A DNA stretch of 8,569 bases. Source: Bacillota bacterium (GTDB lineage Bacteria; Bacillota; Clostridia; Lachnospirales; CAG-274). The stretch spans positions 1-8,569 of the forward strand of contig JAGAHK010000155.1 of the NCBI GenBank assembly GCA_017627115.1. Direction: 5' to 3'. The notes under the pieces were generated by a model that did not search any database, had not been told where the DNA came from, and was given only the letters and a program-made list of their open reading frames with translations. The position numbers and the translations under genes were made by a program. Positions 1 to 6,048 of the stretch are shown piece by piece (the stretch's first letter is position 1; the number at the start of each line of letters is the position of its first letter).

Positions 1-34
1 ATAGTAAAGGACATTTTTAAATGTCGTTTACTAT
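1..34. repeat. 34-base near-perfect palindrome at the window edge
   Basis: Positions 1-16 and 19-34 are inverted copies that differ at a single base, around a 2-base centre. The arms carry the core GGACATTT / AAATGTCG flanked by TAGTAAA / TTTACTA. A T6 run follows at 39-44. It could be an intrinsic, possibly bidirectional, terminator for a gene left of the window, although the stem is AT-rich. Alternatively it could be a repressor operator or the tip of a repeat element. Because it starts at base 1, the arms may extend beyond the window. Its symmetry is seen directly; its role is not. Confidence 0.6.
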
Positions 35-67
35 AAAATTTTTTATAAAAAATCTGCCTTGTACCTA

Positions 68-97
68 TTGATTTTATCTATTGGTTTATGATAATAT
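68..97 (+). promoter_or_regulatory. candidate promoter of the HD-GYP gene
   Basis: TTGATT at 68-73 resembles a -35 box. The AT-rich block 89-100 holds overlapping -10 candidates: TAATAT at 92-97, preceded by TG in an extended -10 arrangement with an 18-base spacer, or GATAAT at 90-95 with a 16-base spacer. Transcription would start around 103-106, leaving a leader of about 35 bases before the ATG. This is an inference from motif matches only. Confidence 0.4.
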
Positions 98-139
98 AAA
101 GATATATAGACACGACTAACTTATTAAGAAGGTGCAGCA

Positions 140-2305
140 ATGGAAAAGAATTATCAACAAGACGAAAAATGGAGAAAACAGCCGCTTTCTGCAGTTTTAT
201 TCTGCATTATCGGCGCACTTATAAATATTGCGGGTTCTTCTATTGCCGTTCGCTTTAAGCTGCCTGTTTTTCTTGACAGTATCGGCACTATACTGACCGC
301 AGCTTTTGGAGGTTATCTGCCGGGTATTGCTGTTGGTTACCTTACCAATGTTATAAACGGCATTTCCGACATAACTAATGCTTATTATGCCGTTATCAAC
401 GTGCTTCTTGCTGTTCTTGCGGCATTTTTTGAAAAAAAGGGCTATTTCAAAAAAATTAGCACCACTGTTTTTGCTATACTGTGCTTTGCAGTTGTCGGCG
501 GCGGTCTCGGCTCGATACTTACATATTATATTTACGGTTTCAATATTGGCGAAGGTATTTCTGCGCCATTTGCGACCTACATTTATGATAATCTGATACA
601 CAGCATTTTCTTTGCACAGCTCTTGGCGGATATGGCTATAGATGTTATCGACAAAACCATAACCGTTGTTATAGTACTTATCATTATGCACCTGATACCG
701 AAAAGTCTCCGTCCGCTCATACATTTTTACGGCTGGCAGCAGACTCCTCTTTCCGATGATGAAAGAGCAAAGGTAAGCTCACAGAACACGCGCGGTCTTT
801 CGTTACAGCACAAAATAATGATAATAATAAGTGCCGCTATTCTTTTTATCGCTTCGTGTACGGTAGGCATAAGCTTTGTGCTCTATCATAAGGCAATTAT
901 AGCCGAATATTCCTCTACTTGCGAGAGCGTTGCTGCGCTTGCGGTTTCGGTAGTGGACGGCAACCGTGTTGACGAATTTCTCGAAAAAGGCACGGATGCA
1001 CACGGCTACGGTCAGACACTCGAACGCCTTTATGCAATAAAAAAAGCAAACGATCATATCAAATTTCTTTATGTTTACAAAATAGAGGAAAACGGCTGTA
1101 CGGTCGTCTTTGACCTTGAAAGCAAGGACGAGAACGGCAATGTGATTGAACCGTCATCACCCGGTGATAAGATAGATTTTGACCCTACTTTTATGAAGTA
1201 TGTGCCAAAGCTTTTACGGGGCGAGGAAATACCTGCCGTTATTTCAAATGACTCTTACGGCTGGCTGCTTACTTTTTACAAGCCTGTTTATGACAGATAT
1301 AACAACTGCGTTTGCTATGCCGCGGCAGATATTTCAATGAACCATATCACGCTTGATGAGATAAGTTTTCTTGTAAGGAGCGTTTCGCTGTTTTTTGCAT
1401 TCTACTTTCTTATTATTGCCATAGGCCTATGGCTTGCGGAATATAACGTAATTTTGCCGATAAACACAATGTCAAGTGCTGCCGAGGACTTTGCTTTCAA
1501 TACCGAAATGGAACGCGAAAAGAGTGTATCACGATTTAAGAGTCTTGGCATAAATACGGGCGACGAGATAGAACGTCTTTACAATTCTTTCAGTAAAACT
1601 ATTGCGGAGACCGATGAATACATCGAGGATATACAAAACAAGGGCAAACTTATTGCAAAGATGCAGAACGGTCTTATCCTTGTACTTGCCGATATAGTTG
1701 AAAGCCGCGACAAATGTACGGGCGACCATATCAAAAAGACTGCCGCCTACACGCGCATTATTATGGATCATCTGCGCGAAATGGGCAAATACACCGCTAT
1801 TCTTACCGATGAATATATAGAGGATGTTGTCAATTCCGCTCCCCTGCACGATATCGGCAAGATAAAAATACCCGACAGTATACTTAACACGCCGGGCAAA
1901 CTTACCGATGAAGAGTTTGATATTATGAAGACACACACCACTGCCGGTGCGGAAATAATAGACGGTGCTATGGAGCTTGTGTCGGAATCGGGTTATCTTA
2001 AAGAGGCTAAAAACCTTGCATATTATCATCATGAAAAATGGAACGGAAAAGGCTATCCCAAAGGTTTGAAAGAGACCGAGATACCGCTTTCGGCAAGAAT
2101 AATGGCTGTTGCGGATGTTTTTGATGCCCTTGTATCAAGACGAAGCTACAAAGAACCTTTTACCTTTGAAAAAGCAATGTCGATCATTATAGAGGGTTCG
2201 GGCAATCATTTTGAGCCCGATATAGTAGATGCCTTTGTTGCCGCAAAGGACGAGGTTCGCACGGTTGCCGAAATGAATATGAAAAGTAACGATTTCTATC
2301 ACTAA
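140..2305 (+). CDS. ECF S-component-like / sensor / HAMP / HD-GYP membrane protein, putative c-di-GMP phosphodiesterase
   Basis: This 721-residue membrane signalling protein probably hydrolyses cyclic di-GMP at the inner face of the membrane. Residues about 15-195 form several hydrophobic helices with glycine-rich loops (for example GGYLPGIAVGYLTN) that resemble the S component of ECF vitamin transporters. A membrane helix at about 226-247 and another at about 409-432 enclose a Cache-like extracytoplasmic region of about 160 residues. A HAMP-like linker (about 433-495) leads to the HD-GYP domain (about 510-700). The catalytic set is complete: E521, H530, H570-D571, H599, H630-H631 and D659, with HHEKWNGKGYP at 630-640 carrying the diagnostic GYP. 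AAGAAGGTG at 126-134 sits 5 bases before the ATG and fixes the start. The gene stands alone and converges on the arginine operon. Domain calls follow family knowledge; the ligand is unknown, and some HD-GYP proteins act on other cyclic dinucleotides. Confidence 0.88.
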   Translation: MEKNYQQDEKWRKQPLSAVLFCIIGALINIAGSSIAVRFKLPVFLDSIGTILTAAFGGYLPGIAVGYLTNVINGISDITNAYYAVINVLLAVLAAFFEKKGYFKKISTTVFAILCFAVVGGGLGSILTYYIYGFNIGEGISAPFATYIYDNLIHSIFFAQLLADMAIDVIDKTITVVIVLIIMHLIPKSLRPLIHFYGWQQTPLSDDERAKVSSQNTRGLSLQHKIMIIISAAILFIASCTVGISFVLYHKAIIAEYSSTCESVAALAVSVVDGNRVDEFLEKGTDAHGYGQTLERLYAIKKANDHIKFLYVYKIEENGCTVVFDLESKDENGNVIEPSSPGDKIDFDPTFMKYVPKLLRGEEIPAVISNDSYGWLLTFYKPVYDRYNNCVCYAAADISMNHITLDEISFLVRSVSLFFAFYFLIIAIGLWLAEYNVILPINTMSSAAEDFAFNTEMEREKSVSRFKSLGINTGDEIERLYNSFSKTIAETDEYIEDIQNKGKLIAKMQNGLILVLADIVESRDKCTGDHIKKTAAYTRIIMDHLREMGKYTAILTDEYIEDVVNSAPLHDIGKIKIPDSILNTPGKLTDEEFDIMKTHTTAGAEIIDGAMELVSESGYLKEAKNLAYYHHEKWNGKGYPKGLKETEIPLSARIMAVADVFDALVSRRSYKEPFTFEKAMSIIIEGSGNHFEPDIVDAFVAAKDEVRTVAEMNMKSNDFYH

Positions 2306-2348
2306 AATCAATATAAGACAAAATAAAACAAGTAAGTTTATTTCCGAC

Positions 2349-2400
2349 AAAAAAGGGGCTGTCGCATTAAGAATATGATAATACTTAATGGTTCAGCCCC
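2349..2400 (-). terminator. intrinsic terminator for the arginine operon
   Basis: GGGGCTG (2355-2361) pairs with CAGCCCC (2394-2400), and inside it CATTAAG (2365-2371) pairs with CTTAATG (2384-2390). Read on the minus strand, this hairpin is followed immediately by a T6 run (complement of 2349-2354), the classic intrinsic terminator layout. It lies about 240 bases beyond the stop of the last operon gene. On the plus strand the same hairpin is followed only by TTATATTGTCT, so it may weakly terminate the HD-GYP transcript as well. Confidence 0.65.
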
Positions 2401-2498
2401 TTATATTGTCTCTTTCCTGTTAAATATAATTTTTTATTAAAGTAATTTTGGCGCCGCAGGCTTTAATCCGCAGGCGGAAACCGCGTTTTCGCCGAGGA

Positions 2499-2590
2499 GC
2501 AGACGGAGTCTGCATACTCTACAGACTTGCAAGTGTATCTTTGATGCACGCAGACAAGTCTGCTAATTGGCAAAAAACCTGTTTTTTGCC
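2499..2590. repeat. cluster of short inverted repeats (CAGAC/GTCTG) and a perfect hairpin
   Basis: GCAGAC-GGA-GTCTGC occupies 2499-2513 and GCAGAC-AA-GTCTGC occupies 2550-2563. A further CAGACT at 2522-2527 can pair with the AGTCTG copy at 2507-2512. The palindrome ACTTGCAAGT lies at 2525-2534. A perfect 9-base-pair stem, GGCAAAAAA / TTTTTTGCC with loop CCTG, spans 2569-2590. These alternative pairings form the core of the surrounding element and suggest a strongly folded DNA or RNA. They are seen directly; function is unknown. Confidence 0.6.
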
Positions 2591-2593
2591 AGA

Positions 2594-2625
2594 GGGTGGA
2601 GCTTAATGCGACACCCCTTTTTTTT
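2594..2625 (+). terminator. candidate plus-strand terminator at the right end of the element
   Basis: GGGTG (2594-2598) can pair with CACCC (2612-2616), followed by one C and then a T8 run at 2618-2625. The stem is short, but the T tract is strong, and the right terminal repeat can also pair with the left terminal repeat about 250 bases upstream. It would stop transcription arriving from the HD-GYP gene before it reaches the opposing operon. Confidence 0.45.
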
Positions 2626-2640
2626 GATCATTCTGTAAGA

Positions 2641-3033
2641 TCATTCCGAAAAATACCGCATTATCAGCTGCGGTGCGGCGGTTTTTATCATACTTATTGA
2701 CATAATGCCCGTATTTTCACCAAGCTCGCGCAGCTGTTCCCAAAGAAGTTCGGGACGTATGCTTTCAATAAAATCATGACCCTCCGCAGTAAGGCGCATA
2801 ATGTAAAGATAGTCTATCTCCTCATTGCTTGCCTGAAACTTGCCAAGCAAAAGCCCCGATTCAATTGCTATCATGGCTGCATAGGTCACATCTTTACGCT
2901 CATAAAAGCCAAGCTCGGGCAAATCGAGAAGGTCGCTGTGCCAAAGCTCCGAAACTTTCAGATCGTTATTGATATATTCATGTGCTTCCACTGCCAGCAA
3001 TACATCACGCAGGCAGTCATAATTGAGTTTCAT
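2641..3033 (-). CDS. DUF2513 family protein, last gene of the arginine operon
   Basis: This 130-residue soluble protein matches the DUF2513 pattern: an MKLNYDCLRDVLL-type N-terminus, a Y-x-x-M-I-x-x-GLL segment at about 51-63, and the hallmark LTAEGHDFIESIRPELLW (81-98). The length is typical. The family is often annotated in phages and mobile elements and has no established biochemical role; its shape suggests a small winged-helix-like fold, which is an inference. The ATG lies only 2 bases after the argD stop, and its ribosome binding site GGAGGA (3043-3048) sits inside the last codons of argD with a 9-base spacer. Translation is therefore probably coupled to argD. A helper or regulatory function for arginine metabolism cannot be claimed from sequence. 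Confidence 0.85.
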   Translation of the reverse strand: MKLNYDCLRDVLLAVEAHEYINNDLKVSELWHSDLLDLPELGFYERKDVTYAAMIAIESGLLLGKFQASNEEIDYLYIMRLTAEGHDFIESIRPELLWEQLRELGENTGIMSISMIKTAAPQLIMRYFSE

Positions 3034-3035
3034 TT

Positions 3036-4208
3036 TCAGTTTTCCTCCGAAAGCACCTTATCGAGGATAGTCATAGCATTGTCAATATCATCCTTTGAAA
3101 CAATGAGCGAAGGCACAAAACGAATTACAAACTGACCTGCATTAACAAGCAAAAGACCGCTTTTTATGCTCTTTGCAACTATATCTCCTACCTTGCGGTC
3201 AAGCTCGATGCCCTGCATAAGACCCACACCGCGAACATCCTTGATAAAGCTGTACTTTGCCTTTAAGCCGTTCAGCTTTTCGGTGAGGTATGCACCCATT
3301 TCTTTAACATTGTCAAGAATACCGCCCAAAAGCGCATCAACAACAACATTGCCCGCAGCCGTTGCAAGAGGGTTACCGCCAAATGTAGAGGCATGGTCAC
3401 CCGGTTTGAAGCTTTCGGCAACTTTCGCTTTCGCCATCATAATACCGCAGGGAATACCGCCTGCGATACCCTTTGCGGTACACATGATATCGGGAGTAAC
3501 ATTGAAATGCTGATATGCAAAAAGTGTACCAAGACGGCCGACACCGCACTGTACTTCGTCAAAAATAAGAAGAATATCCTTTTCGGTACATATTCTGCGC
3601 ACTTCTTCAATATATTTCTGATCCGCGGGGTAAATACCACCCTCGCCCTGCACGGGTTCAAAAAGCACAGCTACCGTTCTGTCTGTGATAGTATTTTTCA
3701 AAGACTCAATATCATTGTAAACAGCATATTTGATATGGGGCAGCATATCTCCGAAACCTTCGTGATAATGCGGCTGACCCGTTGCGGTAACTGCACCGAA
3801 AGTTCTGCCGTGGAAGGAGTGTTCCATCGTGATTATCTCCTGCCTGCCCGTTTTGGAACCGTATTTTCTTGCAAGTTTAAGTGCAGCTTCGATACTTTCC
3901 GCGCCGCTGTTGCAATAAAACACCTTATCGAGTGAGCCTGCATTCACAAGCTTTTCCGCAAGCTCGGTCTGCGGCTTTGTATAGTAAAGATTTGATATAT
4001 GTATCATTTTTGAAGCCTGATCTGAAATGGCATCAACAAGCGGTTTATAGTTGTGACCAAGCGAGTTTACGGCAATGCCCGCAACAAAGTCAAGATATTT
4101 CTTTCCGTCCTCATCATAAACATACATACCCTCGCCATGTGTGAATGCAAGCGGGAAACGGTTGTATGTGTGCATTACATATTTTTCGCCTTTTTCAAAT
4201 GTATTCAT
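3036..4208 (-). CDS. argD: acetylornithine aminotransferase
   Basis: This pyridoxal-phosphate enzyme (390 residues, normal length) interconverts N-acetylglutamate semialdehyde and N-acetylornithine using glutamate as amino donor, in the cytoplasm. Class-III aminotransferase landmarks are all present: NSGAESIEAALKLAR (100-114, phosphate and substrate site), HSFHGRTFG (130-138), EPVQGEGG (184-191), FDEVQCGVGR with D217 contacting the cofactor nitrogen, TAKG with Schiff-base lysine K246, and STFGGNP (274-280). GAGGA lies 7 bases before the ATG. It follows argB after 53 bases, the widest gap inside the operon, and its end carries the ribosome binding site of the DUF2513 gene. Related ornithine or succinylornithine aminotransferases share these motifs, but the argJ-argB context supports ArgD. 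Confidence 0.95.
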   Translation of the reverse strand: MNTFEKGEKYVMHTYNRFPLAFTHGEGMYVYDEDGKKYLDFVAGIAVNSLGHNYKPLVDAISDQASKMIHISNLYYTKPQTELAEKLVNAGSLDKVFYCNSGAESIEAALKLARKYGSKTGRQEIITMEHSFHGRTFGAVTATGQPHYHEGFGDMLPHIKYAVYNDIESLKNTITDRTVAVLFEPVQGEGGIYPADQKYIEEVRRICTEKDILLIFDEVQCGVGRLGTLFAYQHFNVTPDIMCTAKGIAGGIPCGIMMAKAKVAESFKPGDHASTFGGNPLATAAGNVVVDALLGGILDNVKEMGAYLTEKLNGLKAKYSFIKDVRGVGLMQGIELDRKVGDIVAKSIKSGLLLVNAGQFVIRFVPSLIVSKDDIDNAMTILDKVLSEEN

Positions 4209-4230
4209 TATAATTTCCTCTTTTCGTTTT

Positions 4231-4257
4231 TGTTTGAGATAACGTTATTTTCAAACG
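4231..4257 (-). other. interrupted palindrome in the argB-argD spacer
   Basis: GTTTGA (4232-4237) and TCAAAC (4251-4256) flank the perfect palindrome ATAACGTTAT (4239-4248), so nearly the whole 25-base stretch folds back on itself. It lies just after the argB stop and 23 bases before the argD ATG. No T tract follows it in the minus direction, so a normal intrinsic terminator is unlikely. It might protect or process the mRNA, or bind a protein. The symmetry is seen; the role is open. Confidence 0.4.
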
Positions 4258-4261
4258 AAGA

Positions 4262-5128
4262 TCAACCCTCGATAAGTGTACCGCAGCCGCGTTTTGTGAA
4301 TATTTCAAGTATCAGGCAATGAGGTATGCGGCCATCAAGAATATGCACATTGCCAACGCCTGCTTCAACGCCAGCCACACAGCACTCTACCTTTGGTATC
4401 ATACCGCCCGAGATAGTGCCGTCTTTCATCATTTCGTGAACTTCATCAATATGAGCGACCGAAATAACACTGTTGGGGTCGTTCACATCTTTCATTATGC
4501 CTGCAACATCTGTTATAAACACAAGTTTTTCGGCATGGAGCGCACCCGCAACGGCAACAGCGGCATAATCGGCATTTACATTGTACGCCGTGCCGTTTTC
4601 GTCAACGCCTATCGACGAGATAACGGGTACAAAATCGTTATCCAACAGTGTTCTTATAAGGCTTGTGTTTACATCTGTGACTTCGCCGACATAGCCGAGG
4701 TCGAGACCGTTTGGCATAGCCTTCTTGACCTGCATAAAGTTTGCATCCTTACCGCAGATACCGACTGCGTTTATACCCTGCAGGCAAAGTTCGGTAGCAA
4801 GGTCCTTATTGAGTTTGCCTGCAAGCACCTGCTGAACAACATCCATCGTCTCGGCATCGGTAACACGCAGACCGTCCTTGAATTCGGGCTTCTTGCCTAT
4901 TTTTTCAAGTGCTTTATTGATATCCTTGCCGCCGCCGTGTACCAACACGGGCTTAAAGCCAACGTATTTCATAAGCGCTATATCTTTTATTATCGTGTTT
5001 TTTATCTCTTCGTTTATAAGGGCTGCACCGCCGTATTTTATAACAACGGTTATGCCCGAAAACTCCTTTATATACGGCAAGGCTTCCGTCAGAACTTCCG
5101 CCTTGTTTATAACGCCCTGCATATTCAT
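4262..5128 (-). CDS. argB: N-acetylglutamate kinase
   Basis: This 288-residue enzyme phosphorylates N-acetylglutamate with ATP, usually the controlled step of arginine synthesis when acetyl groups are recycled. Amino-acid-kinase motifs include IKYGG with K31, HGGG (64-67), GLRVTD with R88, NVNADYAA (183-190) and GGMIPK with K246. The N-terminal helix before the kinase core and the C-terminal HILDGRIPHCLILEIFT block (262-278) are features of the hexameric, arginine-inhibited type, so feedback inhibition is likely (family inference). The start at 5128 is chosen because GGAGG (5137-5141) lies 8 bases upstream. A start 26 codons further up would run into the DUF362 gene and adds residues unlike any ArgB. 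The gene begins 16 bases after the DUF362 stop. Confidence 0.95.
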   Translation of the reverse strand: MNMQGVINKAEVLTEALPYIKEFSGITVVIKYGGAALINEEIKNTIIKDIALMKYVGFKPVLVHGGGKDINKALEKIGKKPEFKDGLRVTDAETMDVVQQVLAGKLNKDLATELCLQGINAVGICGKDANFMQVKKAMPNGLDLGYVGEVTDVNTSLIRTLLDNDFVPVISSIGVDENGTAYNVNADYAAVAVAGALHAEKLVFITDVAGIMKDVNDPNSVISVAHIDEVHEMMKDGTISGGMIPKVECCVAGVEAGVGNVHILDGRIPHCLILEIFTKRGCGTLIEG

Positions 5129-5144
5129 ATTAATTGCCTCCAAA

Positions 5145-6032
5145 TCATTTATCCAAACAAATAAGTTCGTATTCTTTTGTACCGAAACCAAGTGCCGCAG
5201 CAGCATCTATGGTGTGTGTACCCTTTCTGGAATTTACACGCTCCATAAAATGCTCCCTGCCCGGGTCATCGGAATTTCTTATCATATCCATACAAGCCTC
5301 GTCAAGTGCAACAGGATCGAGGGATGAAAGAATGCCTATGTCTTTCATACACGGGTCCTCCGCAACGGCACAGCAGTCGCAGTCAACGGAAAGATTACAC
5401 ACCATGCTCACAAAAGCTATTTTATCCTTAAAATAGTTAACTACACTTGATGCCGCATCTGCCATAGCTTCACAAAAAGTAAGCTGTTCCGCATGTCTGC
5501 CCCAGACCACATTCTGGTCGTCGGTAACACCGCCCGAATGTATCAGACTTTTGCCCGCAGAAGAAGCACAGCCTATGGAAAGCTGCTTTAAAGCACCGCC
5601 GTAACCTCCCATGGGATGTCCCTTGAAATGTGACAGAACAAGCATAGACTCATACTTTTCAATATCTTTGCCGACAAGGTTTTTCTTCAATATCTTGCCG
5701 TCAGGTATTTCAAGCACCTTATCGGGACCCTCGGCATCCATTATATCAACATCAAAGTATTTTGTCCAGCCATGTTTTTTGATAAGTTCCTTATGTTTTG
5801 CTGTTGAGTTGCGCGCACCCTCATATGCCGTGTTGCACTCAACGACAGTGCCGTTCACATACTCGACCATCGGCTTCATAAACTCGGGGCGCAGGTAATT
5901 CTGATTGCCCTCTTCGCCCGAATGTACTTTTACCGCGACCTTCCCCGGCAGTTCAACGCCAAGGGCCTTATACATTTTTATAACAGTCTCGGGCGTAATT
6001 TCCTTTGTAAAATATACCTTTGATTTAGACAT
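5145..6032 (-). CDS. DUF362 domain protein, probable iron-sulfur or metal protein
   Basis: This 295-residue protein spans essentially a single DUF362 domain, a family common in anaerobes with no proven general reaction. It has no signal peptide or membrane helix and is probably cytoplasmic. Conserved-looking blocks are VAVKVHSGEEGNQNYLRP (33-50), HFKGHPMGGYGGALKQLSIG, and a cysteine cluster C212-x5-C-x-CC-x6-C228 in the NLSVDCDCCAVAEDPC region, followed by DIGILSSLDPVALDEAC. The cysteines suggest an iron-sulfur cluster or bound metal, by inference. AGGGAGG (6040-6046) lies 7 bases before the ATG. It sits in the arginine operon, 16 bases after the duplicated membrane protein gene and 16 bases before argB, so it is co-expressed with ornithine synthesis. 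Its substrate is unknown and a direct step in the pathway should not be assumed. Confidence 0.85.
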   Translation of the reverse strand: MSKSKVYFTKEITPETVIKMYKALGVELPGKVAVKVHSGEEGNQNYLRPEFMKPMVEYVNGTVVECNTAYEGARNSTAKHKELIKKHGWTKYFDVDIMDAEGPDKVLEIPDGKILKKNLVGKDIEKYESMLVLSHFKGHPMGGYGGALKQLSIGCASSAGKSLIHSGGVTDDQNVVWGRHAEQLTFCEAMADAASSVVNYFKDKIAFVSMVCNLSVDCDCCAVAEDPCMKDIGILSSLDPVALDEACMDMIRNSDDPGREHFMERVNSRKGTHTIDAAAALGFGTKEYELICLDK

Positions 6033-6048
6033 ATAAAAACCTCCCTTA

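Larger units (their letters stand above)
2349..2625. mobile_element. MITE-like element with terminal inverted repeats
   Basis: The left end (2349-2371) is an A6 run, then GGGGC, then TGTCGCATTAAG. The right end (2602-2625) is its inverted copy, differing only by lack of one C next to the GGGG. The shared part is 12 identical bases plus four G and an A tract. The interior is about 230 bases, has no convincing open reading frame, and is rich in short inverted repeats. It fills most of the gap between two converging genes. The layout fits a small non-autonomous transposable element, possibly mobilised by a transposase recognising GGGGCTGTCGCA-type ends (an IS1182-like family is a guess). No clear target-site duplication is visible. 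It could instead be a structured bidirectional terminator region that is not mobile. Confidence 0.6.

Noticed and set aside
197..724. A 175-codon minus-strand frame opposite the N-terminal part of the HD-GYP gene
   Set aside because: It is antisense to a coherent multidomain protein and has no recognisable motif, so it is treated as a shadow frame.
2349..2625. A CRISPR array suggested by the repeated short motifs
   Set aside because: The repeats are 5-7 bases, inverted and unevenly spaced, unlike direct repeats of 24-37 bases with regular spacers.
2401..2640. A riboswitch or cyclic-di-GMP-binding RNA in the intergenic region
   Set aside because: The structured part lies downstream of both converging genes and not in a leader, and none of the known riboswitch core motifs was recognised.
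4319..5164. A 281-codon open frame on the plus strand
   Set aside because: It lies antisense to argB, whose protein has every expected kinase motif. The plus-strand product resembles no family and has the composition of a shadow frame.
5129..5206. An upstream start that would extend ArgB by 26 residues
   Set aside because: It overlaps the end of the DUF362 gene by 62 bases and has residues unlike ArgB; GGAGG is placed 8 bases before the internal ATG at 5128.
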